Positions 28,475 through 38,795 of a stretch of DNA of 64,000 nucleotides are shown here, in pieces. A program made the translations under genes and the position numbers. Each line of letters begins with the position of its first letter. Within the stretch, counting starts at the first letter, position 1. This DNA is from Pseudomonadota bacterium (GTDB taxonomy: Bacteria > Desulfobacterota > Desulfobulbia > Desulfobulbales > Desulfocapsaceae): the NCBI GenBank assembly GCA_018820855.1, contig JAHJNL010000028.1, positions 1 through 64,000 of the forward strand. Reading direction: 5' to 3'. The notes under the pieces are model-generated. The model saw only the letters and a program-made list of their open reading frames with translations. It was not told the origin of the DNA and made no database searches.

Positions 28475-29434
28475 TTAGAATTGGCCGAATCTTGATGAAA
28501 ATTGTTCTTCCACCTGCTTGAGTCTGCGAAAATAGGACCATTTTTTTAGAGGGCTGTTGGGGATAAGTTGGCTGGCAAGTTTGTGTCTGTTCCTGAATTT
28601 ATACTGCAACCCTGCAGGGTCATTGCTATTGTCTGCTGCATTTACGTAACGTTCCATGGCAGCGAGGTTTTTTATCCGCCAGTGGTCGGCAATAATACCA
28701 TGACCATGTTTTTTCCGAAAGAGCCTCTTGTTCTGTTTGACCATCTTCTTTACAGTTGGACAGGTATTGGAAAAGCTGCCTGAGCCGCGATGGTAAATAA
28801 AGGCATCTTCTGTGATCATCAGTTTCAGGCCGGCTTTTGCTGCCCGGTAATTGAAATCTGTATCCTCGTAATAACCAAGACCGAAGGCCTCGTCCAAGCC
28901 ATTAAGCTCGCTGTATACCTTGGTTCGGATCATTACACAACAAAAGCTGAGGATATCTGTGTGGTAGTGGAAGTTATGCGAATGATCGCACCAACTCTTT
29001 CCCTGGGCCAGAATCTCGTCCGGCCTGTGCCCCTCGGTAAATATCTGCTGATCATTGCCCGTTTGATTGGAGACAGGTCCGAGCATGGACCAGTCCGGAT
29101 TCTCGTCCATCAGGCTAAGGCAGCGCGGGATAGAACTGGCAAGGACCTGGGTGTCACTGTTGAGCAGCAGAAGAATGTCGCTGCCGGCAGCTTCAACTCC
29201 CATATTATTGCCACCGGCATAGCCCCTGTTGGTCTTACTGAATATGAGTCTGATTCGCGAGTCTTCCTGAGCTGCCTGTTCAAGAGCCTGGCATGTCTGC
29301 TTGTCTGAACCGTTATCAACCACGATGATCTCAATTTCGGTGGGATCTTGCTGCAGGCTGCGCAGGCAGGGGCCGGTGGTCTCCTGGAATTTATTGAAAC
29401 TGACAATAATGACACTGCAGTGCGGGGTGTTCAT
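28475..29434 (-). CDS. Glycosyltransferase family 2 (rhamnosyltransferase-like)
   Basis: 319 residues. CSVIIVSFNKFQETTGPCL, the VDNGSDKQT loop, LLLNSDTQV (DxD region) and a C-terminal GLDEAFGLGYYEDTDFNYR acceptor-side motif place it with GT2 enzymes such as rhamnosyltransferases. The start overlaps nothing upstream; its ATG overlaps the acyltransferase stop by four bases. Probably adds an outer-core or O-unit sugar. Confidence 0.78.
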   Translation of the reverse strand: MNTPHCSVIIVSFNKFQETTGPCLRSLQQDPTEIEIIVVDNGSDKQTCQALEQAAQEDSRIRLIFSKTNRGYAGGNNMGVEAAGSDILLLLNSDTQVLASSIPRCLSLMDENPDWSMLGPVSNQTGNDQQIFTEGHRPDEILAQGKSWCDHSHNFHYHTDILSFCCVMIRTKVYSELNGLDEAFGLGYYEDTDFNYRAAKAGLKLMITEDAFIYHRGSGSFSNTCPTVKKMVKQNKRLFRKKHGHGIIADHWRIKNLAAMERYVNAADNSNDPAGLQYKFRNRHKLASQLIPNSPLKKWSYFRRLKQVEEQFSSRFGQF

Positions 29435-30006
29435 GGCTGTGCCAAAAGCTGTTTGACCTGATTGCTACAGAGGAGAGAGAGGTTCTTTCTGATCTTTTCT
29501 TCAGGCCAGTCCCACCATGCCAGATGGAGCAGGGCCTCAATGGTGGACTGGTCAAAACGTTTTTTTCTCTCCCGGGCCGGGTTGCCGGCGACGATGGCGT
29601 AAGGGGCAACATCGTCAGTGACCACGCTCTCTGCACCGATGACTGCTCCGCTGCCAATGGTGACTCCGGAAAGGATGGTGGCACCATAGCCGATCCAGAT
29701 ATCATTGCCAATGCTAATATCCCCTTTTGAGCCGGGATGGCCGCTGATCTCCGCGGCTTCAGGCCAGATCTGCTTAAAGGCCGGGAAAGGATAGGTGGTC
29801 AGCCAGTCGGTGCGGTGGTTCCCTCCCAGGATAATGGTAACCTTGTCGGAGATAGAACAGAAACAACCGATGGAGAGGCGGGTGGTCTGGTCAAAGGTGA
29901 GGATGGTCGGTTCGCCGTAGGTGTGATTGCCAATGGACAGGTTCGGGTTGGAGAAGCGGTCCCTGGTCAGGGGCTGTTTTTTTTGTCTGGAAAAACGCAT
30001 GGTCAT
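29431..30006 (-). CDS. Hexapeptide-repeat acyltransferase (CatB/WbbJ-like)
   Basis: 191 residues of left-handed beta-helix type. Hexapeptide turns show as ISIGNDIWIGYGATILSGV, IGSGAVIGAESVV and PYAIVAGNPAR, the last being the signature of the xenobiotic/antigen acetyltransferase group, with a His in GGNHRTDW as likely base. In this cluster it most likely acetylates an LPS sugar. It overlaps both neighbours by four bases, so it is inside the operon. Confidence 0.8.
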   Translation of the reverse strand: MTMRFSRQKKQPLTRDRFSNPNLSIGNHTYGEPTILTFDQTTRLSIGCFCSISDKVTIILGGNHRTDWLTTYPFPAFKQIWPEAAEISGHPGSKGDISIGNDIWIGYGATILSGVTIGSGAVIGAESVVTDDVAPYAIVAGNPARERKKRFDQSTIEALLHLAWWDWPEEKIRKNLSLLCSNQVKQLLAQP

Positions 30007-30767
30007 GTGCTGTGCTTTGATTTGGTATCCGTTTGTATTCGGGCCTTGTAGACAAACTGGGTGGCCAGGAAATTTTTAAAGAGATCTGTATATGCGCGCC
30101 GCATCCTCATGCCGACCCATGGGATTAGACGCAACAGGTCTGATGGTGCCAGGATACGGGTGTCGAAAAGGATCTTGAATGGACAGATGTCTTCAAAGGT
30201 ATAGGCGAAATCACAACAGCTATAACCGCATTCCTCCAGAAGGTCGCGAAAACTCTTGATGGTAAAAAAACGCAGGTGGCTGCGATCCAGGATGCCATAG
30301 TCCTGGTACTCCCATCGGCCCATAAGGATCTGCAGACGAGACTTCCAGTGGACAATACTGCAGGTGGAAATGACCAGACAACCGCCGGGCGCCAGCCATT
30401 TTTTCAAGGTGTGCAGGGTGGCGGCAGGATCAGCAATATGTTCAATGACCTGGGACATGAAGATGATGTCAAACAGGCCGTGTTCTTCGGTGTGGCGCGT
30501 GACCATATCCTGAGTGTCAGGGGCATCTATGATACCGGTAATCACCTCCAGTCCCCTTTTTCTGGCTGCTTCAGCCTGTTCCTGTACCGGCTCCACCCCC
30601 AAGGTCAGGCATCCCTTTTCTTTGGCCAGATATTCAGTCATGTAGCCGGTGGCACAGCCTATCTCAAGGACATGGCTTTGGCCAGGGATCATGGCCAATT
30701 GAAGCCGGTCAATGTTGTTCTGGTGCAACCCCTGAAAGTCGATATGCTCCTGGTGATATTTAATCAT
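30003..30767 (-). CDS. Class I SAM-dependent methyltransferase
   Basis: 254 residues from ATG 30767. SAM motif I is VLEIGCATGYMTEYL, followed by GVEPVQEQAEAAR, the FDIIFMSQVIEHIADP motif II/III and PGGCLVISTC. The enzyme probably methylates a sugar or lipid in LPS synthesis. ATG 30767 overlaps the WaaL stop as ATGA; an ATG at 30806 is possible and would overlap by 43 bases. C-terminal residues form an amphipathic region that may touch the membrane. Confidence 0.78.
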   Translation of the reverse strand: MIKYHQEHIDFQGLHQNNIDRLQLAMIPGQSHVLEIGCATGYMTEYLAKEKGCLTLGVEPVQEQAEAARKRGLEVITGIIDAPDTQDMVTRHTEEHGLFDIIFMSQVIEHIADPAATLHTLKKWLAPGGCLVISTCSIVHWKSRLQILMGRWEYQDYGILDRSHLRFFTIKSFRDLLEECGYSCCDFAYTFEDICPFKILFDTRILAPSDLLRLIPWVGMRMRRAYTDLFKNFLATQFVYKARIQTDTKSKHST

Positions 30768-31987
30768 GCTGGGACCGCGATCGGTCTGGGTGACAACTGC
30801 TGCCATTCTTCAGAACAGTTATAGAGAAAGGAGCTGAAGAATGAAAAGAGAAAACCTGTTTCATAGACCTGCAGGTATGATTCACTCAGCATGATGACCA
30901 GAAAAAAGATCGGAAATGCCAGGCGCAAGGGAGTGAGAGAGTCTTTCATGGTAACGGCTAGAACAAGTTGACTGCTAAAGATGGCGAGAAGGCTGAGAAG
31001 ACCGAAAATGCCAAATAGAGCGGTGACCAGGAGATACTGATTGTGAGGGTTATCCGTATTGGGCATGGCCGGTGAACGAGACTGGTTTATTTTTGCATAT
31101 TCACCGGGAAAGTCACCTGTTCCTGTCCCGGTCAGCCAGTTCTTCTTGAGAATCTCCAAGGTGTTGGTACAGAACCAGAGTCGACATCCCATTGAAGTTA
31201 TTTCACCGGATCTGAAATTCTGAACTTCTGTAACAGCAGTAGTAATGCGTGTTCTGAAAGTTGGGCTGATCTGATAGATGGCGGTGATGAGGAGGGGCAG
31301 GAGAATGAGAGCCATGACCAGCATTTTTTTTGATCTTGTCTGAAAATATTGAAAAAGGGTGACAACCAATAAAACAAAAAAGGCTACGTGGCCGGTTCGT
31401 CCCACAGTGATAAACATATTGCAGAAAAGAAAAAGAAATAAGAATCCTTTCAGGGCCTTGAACAGAGCACGATTCGTTCCCAGAAGTATGTTCTGGAGAA
31501 TGATATAGATGGCCAGAGCCAGCATGGGATTGTACACCACATGGCTGGTTCCTTCGGTGGTAAAGGTTGATCCGGGAGACAGAGCGATTACTCCCAGCCA
31601 AACCAGATAGGCTTTACCGGCCTGGATAACTATGGCTGCAACAAAGGCAGACAGGTAATATTTTGTATGATCCTTGTTGACAAGGGTGAGGAAAACAGGA
31701 AAGAGGAGGAGTTTCCATTGCTTGAGCAGGACTTGTATCCCCCAGTCCAGATCTTTGCTCCAGAGCAGGCCAAGTGCATAGAGACCGATATATACCAGGA
31801 CCGCGATGGCAAGAGGATTATGAAAAATGTCTGTGAGTTTCTTCCTCAAATCGCCTCCTGCTATCCAGACCAGGATGAGAAGGATGGCGAGGATTGAAGT
31901 GACGGATGTTGACAGGGGAAGAGCAAAGGCAAAAAGAACAAGGAGCGGTGAGGCGGCAGCTGTTGCTTTTTGTGCAAGTGAATTCAT
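30764..31987 (-). CDS. waaL: O-antigen ligase (WaaL-like)
   Basis: 407 residues with about a dozen hydrophobic helices and one large periplasmic loop (about 255-320) holding RITTAVTEVQNF and ending with NPHNQYLLVTALFGIFGL, where the His is the one conserved in WaaL ligases. The enzyme joins undecaprenyl-linked polymer to lipid A-core at the periplasmic face. Its presence argues for smooth LPS. It is 61 bases downstream of msbA. Confidence 0.85.
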   Translation of the reverse strand: MNSLAQKATAAASPLLVLFAFALPLSTSVTSILAILLILVWIAGGDLRKKLTDIFHNPLAIAVLVYIGLYALGLLWSKDLDWGIQVLLKQWKLLLFPVFLTLVNKDHTKYYLSAFVAAIVIQAGKAYLVWLGVIALSPGSTFTTEGTSHVVYNPMLALAIYIILQNILLGTNRALFKALKGFLFLFLFCNMFITVGRTGHVAFFVLLVVTLFQYFQTRSKKMLVMALILLPLLITAIYQISPTFRTRITTAVTEVQNFRSGEITSMGCRLWFCTNTLEILKKNWLTGTGTGDFPGEYAKINQSRSPAMPNTDNPHNQYLLVTALFGIFGLLSLLAIFSSQLVLAVTMKDSLTPLRLAFPIFFLVIMLSESYLQVYETGFLFSFFSSFLYNCSEEWQQLSPRPIAVPA

Positions 31988-32048
31988 TATAAAAGCATCA
32001 AGATCGAGTGTTAGTTAAGTTGAGTAGGCGAGCAAAAAAGAGAGCTTG

Positions 32049-33779
32049 TCAGGATTTGTATTGCATGTTGTAGAGCGTCTCGTATTCACCATCCAGTGCC
32101 AGCAGTTTCTCATGGGTTCCCTCTTCAACTATTTTTCCATCCTTGACCACAATGATACGATCGGCGTTCTTGATGGTGGAGAGTCGGTGAGCTATAACAA
32201 ATGTGGTTCTGTTTTTCATGAGATTCTCCAATGCCTTCTGGACTTCCCGTTCCGATTCCGTATCCAGGGAAGACGTGGCCTCGTCGAGAACAAGGATCGG
32301 AGCATTTTTCAGAAGTGCCCGGGCAATGGAAAGCCTTTGCCGTTCGCCACCGGATAGCTTGATCCCTGCTTCACCAATGACGGTATCAAATCCTTTAGGA
32401 AGGTTTGTAATAAATTTTAAGGCATAGGCCGCATCCGCCGCCTTTTGGATCTCTTCTTCGCTCCTGTCCGGGTCACCATAGGCAATGTTGTTGCGGATTG
32501 TATCGTTAAAGAGAATGGTTTGCTGGGTGACGATGGCTATCTGGTCGCGAAGAGATTTAAGCGTGACATCACGAATGTCGTGGCCATCAATGAGCAGAGC
32601 GCCTTGTTGGATATCGAAAAATCGGGGAATGAGGTTGGCAAGGGTAGATTTGCCGGAACCGCTGGGGCCGACGATGGCCAGGATTTGCCCAGAGGGGACC
32701 GTGAGATTGATATCCTTGAGGACCTCTGAGGTTCCATCATAACTGAAATGTACACCCTGCAGGGTAATAGCGTCGTGAAAAGGGGGCAGTTCAATTCCGT
32801 CGGATTTATTAACAATAGCTGGTTTTTTGTCAAGAAGACCAAAGACTCTGACCGCTGCAGCCATGCCCTGCTGCACGGTGGAATTGATCTTGCTCACTGC
32901 CTTGATCGGCTCGTAAATCATCACCAGGGCAGTGAGAAAGGAAAAAAAGGTGCCGGGAGTTGAATTTCCGGCAATGACTTCCTTGCCACCAAACCAGACG
33001 ATCAAGGCCATACCCATACCGCCGATGACTTCCATGAGCGGGTGCTGAATACGACGATACCTGGCATCTTCCATGATGACGTGAAAGAGCGTAAAGACTT
33101 GTGCCGAGAAACGTTTGGTCTCGTACTCTTCCATGGCAAAGGCTTTGACCACCGGAGCACCGGTGATGGATTCGTGCATGATGTTTGAAACCACGGCTGT
33201 TTCTTCCTGCATTTTTGTACTGATCCGACGAAAAGCCCGGCCAAACTTGACAATGGGGAAAGAAGCAGCCGGGAGAAAGATAATAGAGATGAGTGCCAGT
33301 TTCCAGTTCATGGAAAAGATAACAATGAGAAGAAAGATAACCTGGAAAAAGTCACGCAACAGGCCGACCACAACAGTGGAAATGGCACCCTGCATCAGGT
33401 TGATGTCGTTGATGACTCTGGATATCAGTTCCCCGGTGGGTGTCTTGTGGAAAAAGGAGAGTGCCTGCTGATGGACGTGCTCAAAGACCCGGATACGCAT
33501 ATCCCGGATCACGGTCTGTCCGATCTTTTCCAAAAGGAAAAAATTGAGGCCGTAAAAAAAGCCTTTGATGGCAAAAAGGGCTACCAGGGCAAAGGGAAGG
33601 ACAGCCAGGAAGTAGGTGTTTTTTTCAAAAAAGATCTTGTCCAGCAAGGGTTTGACCATATATGCCTGAGCCCCGCTGAGTCCTGCTACAATCAGGGCAG
33701 CAATCATGGCCACAATGAATGGAACTTTGTAGGGGCGGATAAGACTGAAAAGGCGTGTAAGAATTATTTTATTTGACAT
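32049..33779 (-). CDS. msbA: Lipid A export ABC transporter MsbA
   Basis: 576 residues from ATG 33779 (a TTG at 33785 is less likely). A six-helix transmembrane domain takes the first 320 residues, then the ATPase: Walker A GPSGSGKST, Q-loop, signature LSGGERQRLSIARALL, Walker B ILVLDEATSSLD and H-loop IAHRLST. Single-chain half-transporter of MsbA type, flipping lipid A-core to the outer leaflet of the inner membrane. It is first gene of the minus LPS block, and the ligase and core enzymes follow in order. Confidence 0.92.
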   Translation of the reverse strand: MSNKIILTRLFSLIRPYKVPFIVAMIAALIVAGLSGAQAYMVKPLLDKIFFEKNTYFLAVLPFALVALFAIKGFFYGLNFFLLEKIGQTVIRDMRIRVFEHVHQQALSFFHKTPTGELISRVINDINLMQGAISTVVVGLLRDFFQVIFLLIVIFSMNWKLALISIIFLPAASFPIVKFGRAFRRISTKMQEETAVVSNIMHESITGAPVVKAFAMEEYETKRFSAQVFTLFHVIMEDARYRRIQHPLMEVIGGMGMALIVWFGGKEVIAGNSTPGTFFSFLTALVMIYEPIKAVSKINSTVQQGMAAAVRVFGLLDKKPAIVNKSDGIELPPFHDAITLQGVHFSYDGTSEVLKDINLTVPSGQILAIVGPSGSGKSTLANLIPRFFDIQQGALLIDGHDIRDVTLKSLRDQIAIVTQQTILFNDTIRNNIAYGDPDRSEEEIQKAADAAYALKFITNLPKGFDTVIGEAGIKLSGGERQRLSIARALLKNAPILVLDEATSSLDTESEREVQKALENLMKNRTTFVIAHRLSTIKNADRIIVVKDGKIVEEGTHEKLLALDGEYETLYNMQYKS

Positions 33780-34127
33780 ATGCAATGTTGTGATGCGTAG
33801 TTTGTTGCCATCAATTGATGTGATTTTGTTCTGTTACGTGCAGGTAATCCTGATCATCTGCCTTCACGGAATCATTGCTGACAATCTCAACTGAACTAAA
33901 CACTGTTGATGCGCGGTTAACAAAAGTGAAAAGATAGTATTCTAACATCACTCAGAGGAAGAAACAAAGGGAATTTTCGGAGTGTCCGGGAAGGCCTGTG
34001 GCTCGGGATTTTGTTTCAGGGAGAACTGTTGTGTAAGCTCATGGCAAAACAAAAAAACTGTTGCGGTTTCTCGGTGGGTGTTGCTCTCATAACCTGTTGT
34101 TGCTCATACGAGGTGTTTCGCCTCCAT
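33780..34127. other. Intergenic region between the sigma-54 regulator and msbA
   Basis: About 350 bases without a supported gene. It must contain the msbA promoter, but I found no box with correct spacing. Near 34110-34124 there is a small GAGG/CCTC hairpin without a T run. Confidence 0.4.
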
Positions 34128-35525
34128 TCACTCATCTGAGGAGCTGGTGAAGTCTTCCAGGTATTCTTTGATCTTGGCTAAGAGTGAAGGGTAGCTGATT
34201 TCCAGCATCCTGGCTGCCATGCTCTTGTTGCCGTGACTTATCTCCAAGGCTTGATTGATCATTTTCTTTTCAATAATTCTCTTGGCCTTTTTCAGGGAGT
34301 AGGTGCCAAGAATTTCATTGATCTGTTGTTTGGCTGTACGTGGATCATGCGGGTCGGCAAGGTCTTTTGCAAGAATCTGGTCTGTTTCAGCAAGAATGGC
34401 CGCCCGCTCAAGGTTGTTTTTCAACTCCCTTATATTACCCTTCCATTCTTGACTAAGAAGTACGGTCATTGCCTCAGGAGAGATTTCCTTGATAGCCAGA
34501 CCCATTTTTTTGTTGAGTTTGGAGAGAAAGTGAGTGCAGAGGTAGGGGATGTCATCTTTCCTCTCCCGCAATGGAGGAAGTTTCAGGGTAAGTACATTGA
34601 GACGATAAAAAAGATCCTCACGAAATCTTCCTGACTTTACTTCCTGCTCCAGATCCTTGGCCGTTGCCGTAATCACACGGACGTTTATTTTTTTGGTTTT
34701 GAGACTGCCAACAGGGCGTATTTCGTTTTCCTGAAGAACCCGTAAGAGTTTCACCTGCAGGCTGAGAGGGAGTTCTCCTATTTCATCAAGGAAGAGGGTC
34801 CCGGAGTCTGCTTCTTCGAAGAGTCCTTTGCGGTCACGGTCTGCGCCGGTGAAGGCTCCTTTTACATAACCGAAAAATTCACTTTCCAGGAGGTTTTCCG
34901 GAATGCTGCCACAGTTTATGGCAATAAAATCCTTGTCTTTTCGAGTGGAGTTCCGATGAATCGCTTTGGCGATTAATTCTTTTCCGGTGCCGGATTCTCC
35001 GTTGATCAGGACTGTTGTGTCGTATTTTGCCACTTTTTCAGTGAGTTGCAGAAGAGATCGCATTTCCTTGGAGTGAGCAATGATTTCTTCAAAACAGCTT
35101 GGTCCCTGCAGTTCTTCCACTTTGGCCTTGAGGCGCATGTTTTCTTCATGCAAGGCCAGGTGCTCGCTTGCTTTTTCCAGGACAAGAAGGACTTCTGTTG
35201 TTTTAAAGGGCTTGGTGATAAAGTCATAGGCACCTGCTTTCATGGCTTCAACGGCATCATCAATGGTTGCATAAGCAGACATCATAATGATGATAGGGCG
35301 AGGGGCATCAGTACCCAGGGCCTTTAAAAACTGGAGTCCATCCATCTTGGGCATTTTCAGGTCGCAGAGGATAAAGGCAAATGGCGATTTTTGCTGTATG
35401 GCCAGACCCTGTTCTCCATTTTCAGCTATGGTAACCTGATACCCGGCATTGCTGGTGACCACAGAAAGCATATGACGCATATTTTCTTCATCATCTATGA
35501 TCAGGAGTCGTTTGTTGTGTGTCAT
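34128..35525 (-). CDS. NtrC-family sigma-54 response regulator
   Basis: 465 residues. Receiver 1-120 with acidic pair in IIDDEEN, phospho-Asp55 in LCDLKMPK and Lys in TKPF. AAA+ domain with GESGTGKE, the sigma-54 loop GAFTGA and FLDEIGE. A C-terminal helix-turn-helix lies around [20 protein letters not shown]. It is the partner of the kinase directly upstream (six-base gap), so signals sensed at the membrane are relayed to sigma-54 promoters. No target is obvious in the window. Confidence 0.92.
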   Translation of the reverse strand: MTHNKRLLIIDDEENMRHMLSVVTSNAGYQVTIAENGEQGLAIQQKSPFAFILCDLKMPKMDGLQFLKALGTDAPRPIIIMMSAYATIDDAVEAMKAGAYDFITKPFKTTEVLLVLEKASEHLALHEENMRLKAKVEELQGPSCFEEIIAHSKEMRSLLQLTEKVAKYDTTVLINGESGTGKELIAKAIHRNSTRKDKDFIAINCGSIPENLLESEFFGYVKGAFTGADRDRKGLFEEADSGTLFLDEIGELPLSLQVKLLRVLQENEIRPVGSLKTKKINVRVITATAKDLEQEVKSGRFREDLFYRLNVLTLKLPPLRERKDDIPYLCTHFLSKLNKKMGLAIKEISPEAMTVLLSQEWKGNIRELKNNLERAAILAETDQILAKDLADPHDPRTAKQQINEILGTYSLKKAKRIIEKKMINQALEISHGNKSMAARMLEISYPSLLAKIKEYLEDFTSSSDE

Positions 35526-35531
35526 ATTTTA

Positions 35532-37058
35532 TTAATTAGGTGATGGTTGCGAGGAGACGGGTAATTTGACAGTAAGAGTTGTTCCATGTCCGGCAGTGGA
35601 GAAAATATTGAGTTGACCGCCCGATTTCTCTATCAGGTTGTGCGCCACAGTAAGACCCAGGCCTGTGCCTTTTCCAGGTTCTTTGGTAGTAAAGAATGGG
35701 TCGAATATGGTCTCAAGATGTTCTTCACTGATCCCGGCACCATTATCCCTGACAGTAATCAGGACATATTCTTTCATGTCATCGGTTGTTTCGTTACTGG
35801 TTGAGATGACTATCGTGCCGTTCTGGTCGCTGGTTTTCTCTTCAATGGCATCGATGGAGTTGAGGATACAGTTGAGGAAGACCTGGCGCAGGCCGTCGCT
35901 GTCCACCGTCACCTCAGTGTGTGTTGCTGAAAAATCAGTTTCAAAGTCGATGATAACAGTCTTTTTTCTGATCCGAACGGTATCGATAAGCTCCTGGAGA
36001 AGGGTATGTATCTCTACAGTTACGACAGTCGAGGCAGTCGGGGTGCGGGAAAAATCCAGCAGATTTCTGATGAGATTGTTTATACGGGTGAGTTCCTGTG
36101 TCGCCTTCTTACTGAAAAGCACCCTGTCATCCTGGGAGATTGATTTTTCTGCAAGAAGTTCAATGTATCCCTGGATAATACCAAGCGGGTTGCCTATCTC
36201 ATGGGCCAGGCCCGCAGAAAGTCTGCCTATGGATGCAAGTTTTTCAGCACGTAACATCTCTTTACGGTTTCTTTGCAGTTCTCTGTTCGCTTTTTTGAGG
36301 GAATCAACAGTTGATCGCAGTTCCTGTTTGTCACCATCGATCCTTGTCAATAAGCGATTAAGGCTGAGGGAGAGTTGACTGAATTCTCCAAGGCCTTCCC
36401 CTGGGAAAAAGCTGGTATCGGTCTGGTCGGATCGTGAATCGGCCAGGCGGGCCAGGCGTTGGATGGGACGTATGACCACATGTACCAGTCGGGTAAAGCC
36501 TATGGTGGAAAAGATCAGGACGTTGACTATAAGGTAACCGAAAAATATTTTCTGTACGTGGCGAATAGAGGTGGAAACTTCTTGAAGTGAACGGACGAGG
36601 CCAATTGCTCCCTGGATGTCTTTTCCTCTTTGAAATGGTATTGCCAGCAGTAAATGTTGTCTTGTGAAAAAAAATCCATTCCAGGTCATACCGGAATATG
36701 CTGTTTCTGTTTTGCCACTCTTCGTTACATCTCGAAGAAGAGAATCCAGCGATAAATCAGGAGAGCAGGAACCAAGAGAATGGGTGGTTGTTGCATTGTT
36801 TTGTTGCCACTGAAGGCAGGTGATTCCGTTTTGATTGAAGAAATTCACAACTTCAGGAGACCTTGGCTGCCTGTTTTCCGAGTTGATGTCAGAGGGGAAA
36901 TAGAGTGAAGCCAAGTGCAGAATCCTTTCACTGGCATGGGCTTCCTGTGTCATCGCACTGCGCTGCCAGAACATCAGGAGGACCAGGCCGAACAGGAACA
37001 TGCTCAGCAAGAGGAGTATGGAGAGTGTAAGTCCCAGTTGAACTTTAAGTGTATGCAT
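35532..37058 (-). CDS. Membrane sensor histidine kinase
   Basis: 508 residues. Helix 1 at about 9-31 and helix 2 at about 165-190 bracket a periplasmic sensing region of about 130 residues with two Cys (CLQW and GSCSPD). A HAMP-like linker ([13 protein letters not shown]) leads to HisKA with phospho-His in [10 protein letters not shown], and a HATPase domain with the N-box [19 protein letters not shown] and [14 protein letters not shown]. The gene precedes its sigma-54 regulator on the same strand. The ligand is unknown. Confidence 0.9.
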   Translation of the reverse strand: MHTLKVQLGLTLSILLLLSMFLFGLVLLMFWQRSAMTQEAHASERILHLASLYFPSDINSENRQPRSPEVVNFFNQNGITCLQWQQNNATTTHSLGSCSPDLSLDSLLRDVTKSGKTETAYSGMTWNGFFFTRQHLLLAIPFQRGKDIQGAIGLVRSLQEVSTSIRHVQKIFFGYLIVNVLIFSTIGFTRLVHVVIRPIQRLARLADSRSDQTDTSFFPGEGLGEFSQLSLSLNRLLTRIDGDKQELRSTVDSLKKANRELQRNRKEMLRAEKLASIGRLSAGLAHEIGNPLGIIQGYIELLAEKSISQDDRVLFSKKATQELTRINNLIRNLLDFSRTPTASTVVTVEIHTLLQELIDTVRIRKKTVIIDFETDFSATHTEVTVDSDGLRQVFLNCILNSIDAIEEKTSDQNGTIVISTSNETTDDMKEYVLITVRDNGAGISEEHLETIFDPFFTTKEPGKGTGLGLTVAHNLIEKSGGQLNIFSTAGHGTTLTVKLPVSSQPSPN

Positions 37059-37129
37059 TATTGTGATATCTTACCGAAAAATAGTGAGAAAATCAAGGGA
37101 TAGCGAAGATTGTGCGAAGTTCTGAGGGG

Positions 37130-37275
37130 GAGAGGTTGAAGGAAGAAGTCTGAAAGTAAAAAATAATAAGTTCCAGGTGAAACAAACATTTTTTATCGAG
37201 ACAGGATTAACCTGGCACCAATTGGATTGTTGTTACCTTCAGCTTTCAGCTTTCAGCTTTCTGTCTTTACTCTTT
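37130..37275. repeat. Dispersed heptamer-rich repeat, copy B
   Basis: A purine-rich arm with GAGGTTGAAGG and TCTGAAAG lies at 37130-37156, and a pyrimidine arm with three AGCTTTC heptamers at 37235-37266. The right arm runs into the 3' end of the MTHFR gene and encodes its KLKAES terminus. Related to copies at 26314, 47361 and 47953, but its CCTGAA edge is not clear. Confidence 0.55.
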
Positions 37276-38765
37276 AATCTGCAATGATCCCTGCCGGAAA
37301 AGAAATTAAGCCAGGAAGAACTGGTATTGAGTGACCAGTCTTTAGGGGGAAGCATTGGCAGGCCATTGATATGGTTGCAGTCTGGTGCAATACCTCGCTG
37401 ATAGGCACGAACCCAAAAACAGAGACGTTCGTTGGGGTAAACTTCGCAGAAACCGTTATTGGAGCCTCCGCAGGGACCATTGATCATTCTCTTTGGACAT
37501 CCGTACTGGGGGCAGAGGTAGGAAGATTCTGCCAGGGTGCAGTCACCGCACATGCGGCAACGAAAGAGAATTTTTTTGATCAGGTGCTCAAAAAAAGTAT
37601 AGAAGCGGCGCAGGGAGTGGCTTTTCTCAGCTGTGTGGCTGATTTTTGCTGCCAGTGGGAAAAGATGTCCATCTTCACAAAATATTTGCCGGTGAAGCAG
37701 ATCATTAGCCGCGAACAGGATGGGGAAATTCCGTTTTCTGGGAGCACGAGAACAGTTGCCGTAAAGATACCAGGTTGACGGCTCAGGAAAGTGAACTTCT
37801 TCTACCAGTTGCTGCCCGGTTCCGACAAAGGTTTCAGCTTTGTCCAGAAGGAATGAGATACTGTCAAAACTGAGATTGTTGCCACCCAGGTGCACACCTG
37901 AGTATCCTGTGTCACGCAGGACTGCTACCATTTTAGCAGCCCGCAGCAGTCTTGCCTCCTCGCCCCTGTCCGCTCCTTTGGCCTCATCCTGCATGCGCTG
38001 CAGGAGTTTGTCCGGTAGTATAACTCCGGGAACGCGTCCGCTGTTCATGATTTTGGCAACAGAGAGAGTAGGAACAAAGACGTTGGCAATGAGGGGAGTT
38101 GACAGGTGCTGGTCTCGTATCAGGCGAAGCAGTTCTGCATATTTTTTCATGTCAAAGCCAAGCTGGCTGATGACAAATTGTGCACCGCAGCGGATCTTGG
38201 TAAGAAGCTTCACGTATTGCCAGACCTGTTCCGATTCCATGGTCTTGAAAGGGGAAACTACGCAACCGGCAAAAAAAATCATGGGTGGGAGCTCCATGAT
38301 CCGACCGGGGGCACCCTCTTCCAAGGGAGGATGGTAGCGAAGGCGGTCAATCAGAGAAAGAAGCTGGGTAGAATCCAGGTCAAAAACTGGCATGGCCTGC
38401 CCATGAAAACCATAGCGTGGATAGTCGCCGCCCAGCACAAGGAGGTTGCGCAGGTTGTGGCGATGACACTCAAACAGCTGGCTTTCCGCCATGTTGCGAT
38501 TTTTGTCTTTAAGGGAAAAGTGGATTAGCGGGGAAATTCCCATGGCCTGGATGTCGAGACCAAGGGAGCTAGGCGCCAGCGCCGGATGACCACCTGGATT
38601 GTCGGTGATGGATAACGCCTTGATCCTGCCGTCTTTTTTTGCATCTTCTGCCAGCCTGAGGATTTTTTCCAGCCGTTTGCCACCGGACCCCCGGCCAGGC
38701 ACCAGTTCGTAGGTGATGGTGAACTCATTATTGTTGAGCAGGGATTCGTGAAAACTGTCAGTCAT
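37239..38765 (-). CDS. Methylenetetrahydrofolate reductase fused to MTHFR C-terminal cysteine-rich domain
   Basis: 508 residues. The N-terminal 300 form a MetF-type barrel: YELVPGRGSGGKR at the start, SITDNPGGHPALAP, RNLLVLGGDYP and QLGFDMKKYAELLRL. The C-terminal part has a dense cysteine cluster, CRMCGDCTLAESSYLCPQYG then CPKRMINGPCGG, matching the MTHFR C-terminal family found in C1-metabolising anaerobes (the MetV-like module). The enzyme forms methyl-THF; the Cys domain probably carries metal or Fe-S and links to electron donors. Most organisms encode the two parts separately. The last dozen residues (LKSKDRKLKAES) are made by a dispersed repeat. Confidence 0.85.
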   Translation of the reverse strand: MTDSFHESLLNNNEFTITYELVPGRGSGGKRLEKILRLAEDAKKDGRIKALSITDNPGGHPALAPSSLGLDIQAMGISPLIHFSLKDKNRNMAESQLFECHRHNLRNLLVLGGDYPRYGFHGQAMPVFDLDSTQLLSLIDRLRYHPPLEEGAPGRIMELPPMIFFAGCVVSPFKTMESEQVWQYVKLLTKIRCGAQFVISQLGFDMKKYAELLRLIRDQHLSTPLIANVFVPTLSVAKIMNSGRVPGVILPDKLLQRMQDEAKGADRGEEARLLRAAKMVAVLRDTGYSGVHLGGNNLSFDSISFLLDKAETFVGTGQQLVEEVHFPEPSTWYLYGNCSRAPRKRNFPILFAANDLLHRQIFCEDGHLFPLAAKISHTAEKSHSLRRFYTFFEHLIKKILFRCRMCGDCTLAESSYLCPQYGCPKRMINGPCGGSNNGFCEVYPNERLCFWVRAYQRGIAPDCNHINGLPMLPPKDWSLNTSSSWLNFFSGRDHCRLKSKDRKLKAES

Positions 38766-38795
38766 GGGTATGTCTTTGCAGTATCGGAATATTTT

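Noticed and set aside
37201-37236. TGGCAC element as a sigma-54 promoter
   Set aside because: The downstream TTG/GC element is not at the required spacing, and it lies within a repeat.
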